A DNA stretch of 64,000 nt from Valencia hispanica (taxonomy: Eukaryota > Chordata > Actinopteri > Cyprinodontiformes > Valenciidae): contig OY747722.1 in assembly GCA_963556495.2 (NCBI GenBank), positions 24,254,501-24,318,500 of the forward strand, in the 5' to 3' direction. This document shows positions 35,801-47,110 of the stretch, piece by piece; the stretch's first letter is position 1; each line of letters begins with the position of its first letter. The position numbers and the translations under genes are program-made. Below the pieces are notes generated by a model that had not been told where the DNA came from, did no database searches, and saw nothing but the letters and a program-made list of their open reading frames with translations.

Positions 35801-36881
35801 TCATATCTATGACAGGCCTCCGTGGAAACATTGAATTAATAAGCTCTGGAAATAAATAAAATCCATTTCGTTTCTGTAGGTAGCTGAATTTCAATATTTT
35901 ATCATTAGAGCTGCTGGAAATGCTCATTTTTAGAATTCTAAAAGGTTATACAAATAATTCTGACCCACAAATAGGCACATATTTATTTGCACCTCTGAAA
36001 AAGACCCAAAAATATACTAATCTTTTGTTGCCGCAGCGTAATCTCACACTGAAAGGTTTTTCGTTTTTTTTAAATCCAGTCCTAATTTATGCATATTTCT
36101 TTCTGTGAGGAAAGGTAAAAGAAATAATCACAACCAGCATGATTAATGGTACCAGCGAAATACTTTTAAAGGGCAAATATCTTATAGACAAGACAGGATG
36201 AGGTGAGCATCCATACTTTACAGAAGGACCCAGCTGTGTGATAAAAATGGACGAGTATCACCAAACAGCAGTAGTAGTTTTTATTTTGTTAGATTTTCTT
36301 TTTCCCCACACTTAATACAACATAATTAACTGGTTGGATTAATCAATTTAGAAAATTATGCTGCTGCAGTAAATGTTTTATTTCAAGGCTTTCTCTCACA
36401 TCTTTGCCTGGCTTGTTGATAAATGTGGTCGGCTCTGTTCCTACCCACATACCTGACTGACTGTTTAAACTGCTGCTCATTTTACAGTCTTACCATAATG
36501 CTAAAAGACAACCCTGGCGTGAAAGGGCATTATCTGTTCACAAGCACAAACAAAGCACAACAAGAGATATGAGAGTGGCAGCCATGCAGTGAAAAAGTTC
36601 AGGGTTATGCGATTCCATGCATGCCTGAAGAAATTGTATGTTTATGCCTTTAATTTATGCTTTTTCACATCGTGCAGTGTTCCACCATGAGGGTTTTCCC
36701 ATTACTACCTTGCTTTTTTGAGCTGTAAATATGAATTTTCTATTATACGGCTTTTTTTTTTTAAGCTAACTAAGCCAATTCACGTGACTCCCCCACTGAC
36801 GGTCTTAGTGAGTGTGTCTGAAAGCAAATGGGAAACCCCTCCTAATGTGAGGTGATGTGTGTGCTCCTGCAGGGGTCTCAC
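32806..36881. other. 4.1-kb intron between TBC1D22 exons
   Basis: No further exon was recognised. A (TG)n run lies at 35657-35678. The stretch at about 35390-35600 is more GC-rich and repeat-free and could hold a regulatory element, but nothing shows this directly. Confidence 0.5.
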
Positions 36882-36947
36882 CTCTTGGACAGAAGCTTGT
36901 TGAAAAAGAGGAATAAGAGGATTAGTTCTCGGTATGTCAATGTGAAT
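36882..36947 (-). CDS. tbc1d22a: TBC1D22-family Rab GAP, alternative exon b (22B-like, Arg finger)
   Basis: A 66-nt exon, phase 0 to phase 0. It has an excellent polypyrimidine tract and acceptor (ctttctctccccgcag|ATTCAC) and donor CAAGAG|GTGAGA. It encodes IHIDIPRTNPLIPLFQQASV then QE, which joins directly to IFERILF of the next exon. IHIDIPR is TBC motif A (IxxDxxR); its arginine (bases 36927-36929) is the catalytic Arg finger. IPRTNPLIPLFQ is the ancestral form, also seen in yeast Gyp1 (IPRTNPHIPLYQ) and in vertebrate TBC1D22B. It lies 452 bp downstream, in transcript sense, of the rival exon 37400-37462. Both could be skipped or used in frame, so inclusion of one or the other is the natural reading. 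Confidence 0.95.
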
Positions 36948-37399
36948 CTGCGGGGAGAGAAAGAAAGAGAAAGACAAACAGGAAGCAACGCGCAGGTTAG
37001 CACGGATCTGGCCATTACAAGACAGAAACAGAGCGAGAGCAACAGTTAGTGGATTGGTGTTCTTGATTGAAGTCGGACTGGGGTTTCGGTGCTCTGAAAT
37101 GGAAAGCGGCTGTGGTCTTGGGTGTGCAGATAGGTGTCTGCATAATGGGATATCTCTTTGATGCTAGGTTTCTGTGAGTAGCATTGTGTGCCTGTGTTTG
37201 TGAGACCACGTTTCCACCATTTCAGACAGTCTACCCCCGCAGACGGACAATACAGCAGGCGGACAGGTTCGTCAGAAGGGAGCCAGACGGACGCAGGGCG
37301 GCAGCTTCAGACGGGGCGGCTGAAACAGTCCGGAAGTGTGTGCGCTTGTTACCCGGAGGACTGGGGATTAAGCGGTTGCCGCAGTCCTGGACACCTTAC

Positions 37400-37462
37400 C
37401 TCGGTCACCTTTGGCTGCAGCACCAAATGTTCAGGGCTCATCCTAGGAATGTCTATGTGGAT
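37400..37462 (-). CDS. tbc1d22a: TBC1D22-family Rab GAP, alternative exon a (22A-like, Arg finger)
   Basis: A 63-nt exon, phase 0 to phase 0, with acceptor catgttgctgtcag|ATCCAC and donor ACCGAG|GTAAGG. It encodes IHIDIPRMSPEHLVLQPKVT then E, which also joins in frame to IFERILF. It keeps the full IxxDxxR motif with the Arg finger (bases 37442-37444). From my knowledge of the family, human TBC1D22A has MSPEALILQPKVTE at this place, so this is the TBC1D22A-type segment. Its first seven residues equal those of exon 36882-36947, but five of seven codons differ synonymously, so it is an old, selected duplicate and not a recent copy. The polypyrimidine tract is weaker than that of the other exon. 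Confidence 0.93.
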
Positions 37463-37539
37463 CTGACAGCAACATGGAAAAGAAAATGTGTTAAGAGACT
37501 CAAACCAACACATAGACAGAACCAGTGGACAAAGGAGTC

Positions 37540-38350
37540 ATAAAACTAAACCTTCTTACATTTTCTCACGTTAAAACCACAAACAATTCATATGTAGACC
37601 AACACACATCTGTAAAACTCTGTACGGCGCCTGAAAGGCTTTGTACATCTTCTTAATGAAATATTTAAACCTCAAGCAAGCTGAGATTGAGTGTCTTAAC
37701 AACAATTTCCAAGTCTTGCCAAGGATTCTTAATTAAATTTAGATCTAGACTTTGACTGGACCATCCTAACACGTGAATGTGCTGATCTAAGCCAATCGTT
37801 CTCCATTTAGGCTAATCCATCTTGCCATAAAGTCTCCATCAGTCTCTGCTAAACCAAAAAACAATGATGAATTAGAATATACTTGCTACAACAATTTGTG
37901 GAGAACATAAACAGGAAGACTGAACTTTTCAGTGATTGTTACAAAAAACTCTGCACAACAATGGACCATTACATTAAATATAAAAACTAGAGGTCTATGC
38001 TGTTTAGAAACTATGGAAGCTTTCATAGGTTTAACAGGAAAGAAGGAAATGTACAAAACCAGATCTTATGTCAATTCTTCAACATTTCATAAACAAGGTA
38101 TTAAAGTTAGTGATTTAAAAAACTGTAGAAGAGGAGACACTTGAGGGTCACAAACCATCCTCTCAGCACAATGTCACCACCATGTTTTACTGTGGGTATC
38201 GTGGATTAGGAGCAATGCACAGCTGGTCTGTTTCCAATTCCTAAACTTTATCTGACCAAACCACCTTACACATGTTTGCTTTGTCCCCTAAATGGGTTTT
38301 GGCAAACTGTCAAGGGTCTTGTAGCCCTATTTCAATTTAAACATGGATGC
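37540..38350 (-). mobile_element. Degenerate Tc1/mariner-type transposon relic
   Basis: The left end is ttctcacgttaaaaccacaa with 'gtagaccaacacaca', matching the family tail. Further in are 'atttagatctagactttgactggaccat' and, at 38160-38200, cacaatgtcaccaccatgtt, the reverse complement of the transposase GG-x-I-M region. It sits only about 80 bp upstream, in transcript sense, of alternative exon 37400-37462. Frames are destroyed. Confidence 0.65.
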
Positions 38351-39424
38351 AATATATTCACCGCACAGATGAGTTCTGGGGGAAGACTTGATTATTACAC
38401 TTCATTGTCTTTAGGGGTGTCAGACCAAAGGGAGTGGAATACAAATGTCATCCATAACTTTCAGATTTTTATTTCTAAAACAGATTTTCTCCAAGTCTCA
38501 AAGAGCTTGGAGTAGAGCTGAGGCTGCTTCTCTGCATCCAAAGTACCAGGTTGTGGTGGATCAGTCGTCCAATCAGAATACCTCCTGGGCACCTCCCTTT
38601 AGAAGGTTTTCTGGATGTGTCCCATCCCCAACATTTTGCTGTTAAGAATGTGAACGATCACCTCCACCGTTTCAAATTATAAAAAAAAAAAAAAAAAAAC
38701 AAGAGATGATCGCAATGAAACCTAAAAAAAGAACACTGGCATGTGTCTAAAACAGTGTAGTATCATTTATACTGAAGAAATCTTGTGATCATCTACAGCA
38801 GGTGGTAGACGGGATAATGATTGTGCTTACATTTAGCCCCAATTAACTTGAAATGAAGCTGCTTTGGTGGCATTTAAAGCAACAAAAAAGGGCTTCTAAA
38901 GGAGTCACAACAACATTTCCCAGGGAAGTTGTGTGAAGAAATGTCTATGTTTACCCAAATTCCTTACATCCAAAGATTATAAACCAGTCAACTTCTGAAA
39001 TACCGCTAATGCATTGTATGCAGTGTGTTGCTTGATTCAGCGGTGATTTCAATGTTGATTTTGTCTACCACCGACACGCCATGCAACTGCTTGGTATTAT
39101 ATCTTCAACTTCTGAGGACGTGAAAAAAACAAAACACTGGAGTAAATATCTTTTTGAATACAATAAAATTCTAAACGGAATAAAGAGAAAAACTGCTTTG
39201 ACATAACATTTCAAATACCTACATGAGTTTGAAAGTAGACCTGGTTGCCTAAGCCCGAATCTACGAATAGCACCGCTTTGAAGTTTGGAGAATTAGTCAC
39301 CCAAAGGCCTAATCAGTTGTCAATAGGGGAGAATGAGTAAGCTGTAGTTCCTTTTAACATTTTACCTTCAGGTTGTCAATGAAGAAATAAAGCAACAAAG
39401 GCAAAATCTCTTTTCAAGCAACTG
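38351..39424. other. Intron sequence, mostly unrecognised
   Basis: The beginning (38351-38650) may be the rest of the Tc1 relic. A poly-A run lies at 38682-38699. No exon was recognised. Confidence 0.45.
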
Positions 39425-39890
39425 TTAAAGCTGCACTTTGTAATATTTTAGTTAAAATAAAACCTTTTTTTAAATCTATGGTCAGTTTTTTCATTTCCTA
39501 ACGATACGATTCAATCCAGTACTTTCTGCTGTTGTTGCATGTAGAGGTTGCAATTTAATTTATTTTGAGGTGGTCCGGGTCGGTACCACCTCAGGATGCG
39601 CTTGTGAAAGCATTTCAGAGGTGAGCAATTCTCCATGACTGACGCTCCCTTTCAATATGGTGACTGTAAACAGGAAGACACGTAGTGGCCCAGGTGCCAT
39701 CTTCACAGGTTTTGCACATGCATGTTGATTGACCTTCAACAAGGTGGAAACTCGAATTCCATTGGCTAAAAAAAGGCGGCGCTCAGTTTGAATTGCATAG
39801 GGGTCCTATGGGAGGAAGGGGGGACTTTGGAAGAATAACAAATGATAGAGCACCAGCCGTATATCATATACAGATAACAGAGCCATTATT
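39425..39890 (+). mobile_element. TTAA-flanked DNA transposon relic, family copy 1
   Basis: It begins TTAAAGCTGCACTTTGTAA. The core catttcagaggtgagcaatt/ctccatgactgacgctccc at 39611-39650 recurs nearly unchanged in the copy at 57535-57575. The shared region runs on through 'ccatcttcacaggttttgcacatgcatg...ttgattgac' and 'ggaagaataac'. The right end of this copy is not clear. A TTAA target with AGCTGCA termini suggests a piggyBac/Kolobok-type element, but the superfamily is not proven. Confidence 0.7.
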
Positions 39891-41791
39891 CTTTTGAAAA
39901 CAGCAGTATGGGGAGACTTCTGGCGCTGACTTCATGCTTAGGGCTGCCGATAATCCCGCTTTGGGAGTCGTTCAGAAGTCAAGCCGGCAGTGCAAGACAT
40001 CGCTTTCTCGACTTTATGACTGACCCAAGGAAGCTAAGAGGCAAGCTCATCTTCGAGGCTTGAGATTCGAACCCCCGTCTCTTCCAAGCCACTCCTCCTT
40101 CATAACGAGCCGTCTGTCGTCGTCAGCACATCAAAGGTTTCCTCGTGTTCATCAAATACCAATAGAAAAAAACATGATGCAACAACACAAGGAGCAACAA
40201 GTAACATTTATCCTGAAGACAAAAAAGGCTGCTGTGATCTAGACAATAACATTCTCAAACTATTTCAAAAACAAGAACATTGTGACTTTGAAAAAAGTTA
40301 AAGACAATTAAGCAATTATATTATTGTAATAAATATCTGGGACAAAAAAAAATCACAGCACTTTCATGATATAGAGAGAGGTACAGACAGAGCAGCAACG
40401 GATGGATATATCAGAGGATGATGAACCAACCAGCAAAGAGGGATCCATTCACAGAAACATCCAGACTTTTTTAGAAAGTTCATCCTTAAAAATGGAATCA
40501 AAATTTAGCTCATGCAGACTGAATACAAATCTGCAAACATAATAAGGCACACAGCAAAAGAAAAATCTGAAATTACAACACAATCCAAATCTGGTATAAT
40601 GTGGCTACAGGACGTGATTCAAACAATCATCAAAAACAAAATGTGCCGGCTCTGTGGCAACTGTGACGAGGAGATCAATGGGAAATTGGGCCAAATATGA
40701 AAAATGTGTGTAGCTTTGGGACTGACAGCCCACTTTGAAGTTTCCTATCAGCTTCAAATGAACAGGAACTAGTCCAATGTTAAAAAGAAAGAGCGTGCAG
40801 TGGGTGAAAGACGGACAGATAGAGAGAGAAAAAAAAGAGATTTTCAAAGCCAAAGAAAAGTGTTCATTTAAGCAGCTCTTTGAAGCTGGTTGTCCCTGCT
40901 CTGAACAGAGCTCGGCCACGCTCCCCTCATGTTGACACGACCGAAAAACAAACAGTCCAGAGAGTACATGAGGAAAAAAACAAAACAAAGAACACAATAA
41001 AATGGGAACCTTTGACTACTACTTTGTGACTGATGATATAAGTCTGTCAAAACACGCATCGTGTTGCTTGGATTGGGCTTTCAAAACCAGGAAAATCCTA
41101 CTGATGAATAATAAACCCTGTCTTTTATTAGATATTTATTTGAAACTGTACAGATACAAACAGGGTCATCCTTGTCTTCTTCAACAGAAACAAGCTGCTT
41201 AACACACAAAGCTATGCTGAACAAAGTGAGCTGAGAACAGACCCAACATAGCATCTGGATGGTCCTCATCTTAGATATGGATCTCATTTACAACCACTTG
41301 GTTTTGGAATAATTTCTAGAGATTCATTTTTAGCCAACTAACGTAGAAATGTGCCTCAATCTTATCCCTTGCCAACAATTTCCAATCACATGTTTTCTGT
41401 CTGAGCTTTTAGAGATAACCTGATAGTCAGTGGCACTAAATGCAAGAATGAATTTAAACCTTCATATAGATTGATCACCAGACAATTTATTTGGTACGCC
41501 TTGCTAGGACCAAGTTTGAACTTCGTATGCCTACAGAACTGCTGATGACTGGCTGATTAACTCTTTGTCTTGATAGCAACTGAACCAGGTCAACCTAATA
41601 TGGTTTACAGGACCCAAGAGATGAAATCCTGGCTTTCTGGAACAAAGAGCCCACACAGATTCCTCATCCACTCCCTGGTCTAGTAATAGAGAAAAAGTTT
41701 GGCAGCAAACTGGCGAGTCATTCAGGATGAGACAACTGTGACGAATGCTATGGCTGCTGATGTACGTGTGTGTAGGCATTTAGGCATATAC
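39891..41791. other. Intron sequence, nothing recognised
   Basis: The minus strand at about 40070 has a tRNA B-box-like GGTTCGAATC string without a matching A box or cloverleaf, so no tRNA is called. Otherwise no feature. Confidence 0.5.
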
Positions 41792-41920
41792 CTGTCTGTA
41801 TGTGTCTTGATGGTGCTCGTCATTGCGCGAGTCGTAGTATTGTTGGATGAAGCCAAAATATTCTTGTCTCTTCCTCTGTAGGACGCTCTCTCGCCTCTCT
41901 GCGTTGGCAGGCAGATAACC
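41792..41920 (-). CDS. tbc1d22a: TBC1D22-family Rab GAP, TBC-domain exon (GYLPAN)
   Basis: A 129-nt exon, phase 0 to phase 0, with acceptor tgcctttcag|GGTTAT and donor AGACAG|GTATAT. It encodes GYLPANAERRESVLQRKRQE, YFGFIQQYYDSRNDEHHQDT, YRQ. This joins upstream to WKLLS (exon 53990-54060) and downstream to IHIDIPR of either alternative exon. The segment links the first TBC helix to the catalytic motif A. It matches both vertebrate paralogues; ERR, QRKR.EYFGFI and EHHQDTYRQ are closer to TBC1D22B, while DSRNDE agrees with TBC1D22A. The upstream pyrimidine tract is long and partly interrupted. Confidence 0.96.
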
Positions 41921-42344
41921 CTGAAAGGCAAAGAGTCATAGAGAGGATTAAAAAGAAAAAAAGAAGAAAAAAAAACACTTTTGATTTGAATTTTTAAATT
42001 GAACTATATTTGACATGTTCTGCATTTTAATACATTTATGTTCTAAAATCAAGCAGCACCACTCATTCTAAGTTTTTGGATCCTAATTGAAGCAGCAGGA
42101 GGCTTATTATAAAGCAAAGTTGTGGCTGGAAAAAAGCAAAATGCTTCGGTAGTTTTCACTGCCAGTTGCCTGGCAACTAATCTTTGGAGAGAAACAGACG
42201 AGTTTCCAGTTTATATGCTAAGCTAATCAACTGTGAGCTCTAGCTTTCCCCCCCCCAAACAGAGATAACGGAGGCAATGATGCTGTCAATTCATTCTGTA
42301 TGCACAAATCCTTTAAATGAAGACACATAGAGCAAGTATTTTAC
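41921..42344. other. Intron sequence, nothing recognised
   Basis: Start of the 12.1-kb intron between 41920 and 53990. Purine-rich after the acceptor (pyrimidine-rich in the transcript); otherwise plain. Confidence 0.5.
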
Positions 42345-42560
42345 TTTTTACACTTTTATGTCTCATTACAACCACAAGCTTCAAAGTATTGCGTTGGGAT
42401 TTTATTTGGTAAACCAAGAAAACACCTCATCACTGAGCACATCATTCAAACTGCAGTAAAGCACGGTGGTGGGATCATCATGCTGTGGTGAAGCTCTCAT
42501 CGTTTGGGTCAGGGATAAAGATTTCTGCAAATTTCAGGATGTTGAATCCGAAACTGTCAC
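42345..42560 (+). mobile_element. Tc1/mariner-type fragment
   Basis: The sequence ttttatgtctcattacaacc with 'ttgggattttatttggtaaacca', then agcacggtggtgggatcatc and atgctgtggtgaagctctca, matches two non-adjacent pieces of the same Tc1 family. The copy is deleted internally. Confidence 0.55.
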
Positions 42561-42672
42561 TTTTCAAGAAAATTATGATTCAGATTATACACCCTTATGA
42601 TTCTAAGTTTTGTGACAAGTAACTGACTGACAGATTGTGTACGGATCCTGCTGTTTTGGTTCATAATATTAT

Positions 42673-43204
42673 AGGGTGTTTTCACACCTGAGGTTTTTAG
42701 TCGGTTGAGTCAGATCAAATCAGCATTTATTGGAATAGTGCCAAATTACCTCATTCTGAAAAGATGTTCAGTATTTAATTTTAAATGCAGAGAGATATTT
42801 CTTCATATTTTCAGTTTGTTAAGGTAGTTTTATCAATACTTTCTGCCGCAAACAGCCCTTCGAGGACATTCATGATCTTGATGTGTCCCGAAATGGAACT
42901 TGACACCTCTGGTTTAGGGTGTGATTGTGATCCGATCTTGATTCGATAGAGCTACCAGGTATACGCTGCAAACTTGAGTCGACCACCTTCCCATAGCCAG
43001 GTTTGCGTTGTGGGATGCGGTACATGTAATAACTGGTAGCCTCTAACTAACAAACGGTCTGAACGTTGGTTTGTAGAGACATGTTTTGGTTCACTTACAG
43101 TTTTTCCCGTGTGGAAAGGAACTGAAGCACCCAAAAAACATACAACTTAAACACATCAACTGATTGAGACCAAAGTAAACGAACTAGGTGTGAAAATGCC
43201 CTTG
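42673..43204. mobile_element. MITE with TTTTCACACCT terminal repeats, copy 1
   Basis: The left end is AGGGTGTTTTCACACCTGAG. The right end read inward is AAGGGCATTTTCACACCTAG, followed on both sides by decayed GTTNNNTTNGTC-like sequence. The interior is non-coding. A related copy lies at 51055-51632. Confidence 0.7.
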
Positions 43205-44395
43205 AAGTTATTCAAGGAATAGTTTTTGGCTTTAACCGCGGCCAATTTCTTATGTCCTTAAGGCTTACCGAAACTTTTCAGTCAACAGTTGAAAGACCTG
43301 TTTTCTAGCCCAAACTTGCGGCCATAACAGAGGAGTTGATGGTGGATAATGTAAGAAGAAAGCTTTGACTGCCTAAACAAACTACAATAAGCCATACATG
43401 CTTTATATTGTTTTATTAGAATAATGGTTAGAATCGCCTTCCATCAGGGAATCTTTTCTTCAGCACCGCAAATGTTCTTTTGAACTGATCTTTTAGTGAA
43501 TTTGCAGTGCTTTCTGCCATCTTTCATTTATTTAAGTGAATAGGATCTCCTGTACATTTACTTTGAAATATTGAACTTTTTTGAAGTTGTGTTTTAAGTT
43601 TGTTAGAAAAATTCTGCAAAGCAAACTCCGACATCTGATTAGATAGCAAACTTTCAGCTGTGTTGCAGAAAGCTTGTTGTTCCTTAGGCCTACCCGGCCA
43701 TTTGTGTATCTGGGAATCATTTTATCGGACAGAATTTGTGAGCATGCATGTGTGAATGAGTGTTCGTCTCTGCGCAGTCCGGCATACGCAACAAGGAGAA
43801 AACCAAGTCCAGCCTGAGGAACAGACATAACAGCTGCATGACCTTGGACCGTGAGGGCTATTAAAATAATCTTGGTATTAAAATTTTCAAAACTGTGCTA
43901 AAACATGAATTGGGGTCCTGTAGGCGCTGTCGGAGATAAAGTGATAAAGAAAATAAGTCGCTCTGGCTGTGGAGCTCACAGCAGATAGGTTTTCAAGACT
44001 TGAAGAATTTTCTAAAATTTTCTTTAGAACCTGATACTAAGAACAAACTAAACTAATCGATGTATGCTGTTGTTTTTTTTTGTTTTACTAACTAAAGTGG
44101 ATCAAGTTCAGATTTTGGCCTAAAGACCGTAGAAGAGGATCCGGTTCCCTTTTGCTGGATGCCAATTCAATTCAATTGAATAAAAATGTTAAATCCCGGC
44201 ACATTTTGACCATTACAAATGTGTAGTGTTTCACAGTTAAATCTCCAGGGTTCCCAGTCCTTTTTAACCCATTTTGAACTGCGAATGTTTTCTATAAATG
44301 TATGACAAATATTTCAGACAAACAGATGGAGGGGACGATTGATGAATTGATGGCACTGATTAACAGACGGATTAATGGGTTGATGGTTGGACACA
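43205..44395. other. Intron sequence, nothing recognised
   Basis: No supported feature. Confidence 0.5.
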
Positions 44396-44830
44396 AGGAG
44401 GGACACAAGTTTTCCAGAATAATTCTGGAAATACAAATATTTTCCATACTCATTCAGACCTGTAACCTATATTTCTTTTAAATTGCCAGGCTTTTCTAGA
44501 CTGAGTCGGAGCCTGGCAATACATGCCCACTGCATGATACTGCCACCACTGTGTTTCACAGTGGACATGGGGTATTTTTTCAGGCTGCAGTCAGTTTTCA
44601 ACTTCGAATAGCAATACAGTAAGAACTGCAATACAGGGCAAAAAGCTCGACGGGTCTGATTGTAGTAAATTCTAAAATGTGCTTCTTGTGGCTCTCTTTT
44701 TTCCACTTTCACATCGCACCTATTTGTGTAGTGCACTGCTAATAGCTTTCTAGTCAATGGATTCAGAGCCAATTTGTTGCATTGGATTGTATTTAGGGGT
44801 GTCTGAGTAAAACTCTGAAAGCATTCCCAC
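44396..44830 (-). mobile_element. Tc1/mariner-type fragment
   Basis: The sequence cactgcatgatactgccacc with actgtgtttcacagtggaca at 44529-44568 is the reverse complement of the transposase G-G-S-I-M region. The minus-strand frame contains VKHSGGSIMQWACIA. Flanking sequence fits the family only weakly. Confidence 0.6.
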
Positions 44831-46194
44831 TTACAAACTCATATTACTGGAACAGACCTAAGAAAAGGTGCTGTTTACCATGTTTTTTGGCATTTTTATG
44901 TAATTTATCTGTTTACTGGAAGCAAGCTTCCATTATTTTATATTTTTTTGCCATGAGAGACAAACGCTATCAATTTCTGGCAAGTGTCATGAGAGAAGTA
45001 TGTAATAGTAAAGTTTCTTCTTTGCTGTTTATTTGTTATTTCCCCAGACTCAGGCCCTTGAGAAGTTCAAGGAGTATAGAGGACTGTTTGTCTCACACAA
45101 CCGTTTTGCCTGCAAACACATCAACAGACTGATATACAGTCTGGTCAACACCCTGGGAACGGTTAAATGCAAACTTAGCTGTTAGAAAAAAATGTAAAGT
45201 CACACATTTTTTTTCTCACTCGTGTGTTTGTCATGACTAATAAACCCACGTGTAATATGTGGGTTTTTTTCTGTCCATGTCATTCAAACGTTTGTTTCTG
45301 TTCATAAAAAAAATTAAATAATCCTTTTAAAACCAAAACACTGTGAAGGAGGTCAGCTCCTTCCTCATCTACACCCCATCTCACCGCCTCTCAGTCAGCG
45401 CCACATTTGTGCCAGCACAAATCAGGCTGAACATCGGCTAGGTTAGTCGATTCCCCCGCCCCGCCCGTCGTCACTGCCGCCGCCGACTCTCTACCCAGCA
45501 GTCTCTATGCCAAAACGTCCAGGCGTCACATGTTGAAACGGCTCCATATGGAAACGCGCACGGCGCTTGCTTACGCACACAAACACAAATTGCTACAGGC
45601 GGCAGCTACAAAGCACTGGGCTCCAGTGTGGGGTGCGGGCTGCCAAATGAGGGAGAGAAGAGTGTGCGCGCCGGTTGAAGGTTAATGGCCAGCGGCACTG
45701 CAGCTGCATTAGTGCTCAATGAGACAATACAAACATATTCACACTAAAACGAAACATACCTCCATGCATCTCTTTGGTCACCGAAGATCATTCCCACTAT
45801 TATAGTCACAATCACTATGTATTAGTATTATTCATAACAACTTTAATTTATCATCATTCATTTTCACTATTATAATTCATGTTCTTAACTATCATTATCA
45901 TCACTGCCATTATGAATATCATCATCATCATCATCATCCCCATCAATAACACTGTTACTATTATTACTATTACTCTTAACATCATCTTGGTTATTCTCAG
46001 TGTTACCATGATCAAAATCACTTAATATAATACCTATTACTATTTTGTTAGATCAATTTTTAGGATGTTTTAATTGTAAGGAATATGTTCACTTTTTCTA
46101 ATATTTTTTATTATGTTACTTATTTGCACGATTGTTTATCAATATGTTATTTGTTTTTACTTTATTTTATTTACTATTCATTTTAACAATACTA
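44831..46194. other. Intron sequence with a GC-rich block and a simple-sequence tract
   Basis: The block at about 45370-45720 is markedly GC- and CpG-richer than its surroundings and repeat-free, and is a candidate conserved or regulatory element. From 45780 to 46180 there is imperfect ATC/ATT simple sequence, including (ATC)n near 45918-45938. Confidence 0.5.
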
Positions 46195-47110
46195 AATAAT
46201 AATTAGTGCCATCAAAAGATTTAAAAAACTTTAGATTAATTAATTATGATCTGAAATTGATTAATTGCATTAATCTCTTTTAATCCCAATTTATAATTGC
46301 TCAGAAAAGCCCTTTCATTTAAATTCATTACATTATTGTGGCAGAACAAATATATTACAAAAAGTGACTTTATTAAGTCATTTACTGTTTTTAAACAGAC
46401 TTGAACAGATGCAGTCCCAACCTTTTACATTTCTCTGCTTTTGAGACTAGTCCCAGTGCTGCCTGCCTGCAACTTTGGCTTCAAGGATGTGCGATTCGTT
46501 AGCATTCTGGACTCAGTGGGGTAAATATCTGGCGCTGAGTGAGTCCAAATGGACCTTGGGGCGGGCGGAGCTGCAGCGGGCGGACTGCTCGCCTGCCTGC
46601 CGTAATCGTTGCGAGATGGGAGACGAGCCTATAGCACCACCTCTGCTCACTGAGAGTAACAAGGATACATGCTTCACCCAAAACTCTACAATAACCCCAG
46701 AAAGAGTCGCTAGATTTTTCGCTAGTCTCTTTCTTTGAAAAGGGATCGCTGGAGGAGTCTAAAAACTCGCTAAATATAACGACAAACATTGGCAACACTG
46801 TCTGCAACTCACCGCTCATCCTCACTCATCTTGCCCTTACCTCTAAAACGGAGGCGTCAGCTCATGATAAGCAGGCCTACAGACAGCCAATAGATGTCCA
46901 GTTCAGGGTGTGGTTAACCCCTAACAGCTCAAGCACAAGAAGCCCAAAGCATAAAAACGGATTTTATTTAAAAAAGCCAACTCACATGTAGAAACAGTCA
47001 AATTAAAGATTAAAAATTTGATTAACGAGATTAAGAAACATATCTCGCTAAATATAGCCATAATTAGTTCATTGCAATTAAAGAGATAATTGGACACCCC
47101 TATTAATAAT
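46195..47110. mobile_element. Probable non-autonomous DNA transposon with GATTAAT-rich ends
   Basis: The left side (agattaattaattatgatct, gattaattgcattaatctct) and the right side (gattaacgagattaagaaac, then ggacacccctattaataat) resemble, in inverted orientation, fish elements that start 'taggggtgtc...attgcgattaatc'. The interior 46470-46800 has a higher-GC segment with an 87-codon open frame and 'aactcgctaaatataacgac...ttggcaacactg'. No transposase was recognised. Boundaries and class are uncertain. Confidence 0.45.

Noticed and set aside
37184..37543. Two plus-strand open frames of 119 and 92 codons
   Set aside because: They run antisense over the alternative exon 37400-37462; the minus strand has splice sites and family homology, the plus strand has neither.
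40060..40090. tRNA B-box-like GGTTCGAATC on the minus strand
   Set aside because: No A box at the right distance and no cloverleaf could be folded by eye; probably chance.
46475..46825. Overlapping 87- and 108-codon open frames
   Set aside because: They lie inside a probable repeat, on both strands, without recognisable protein.
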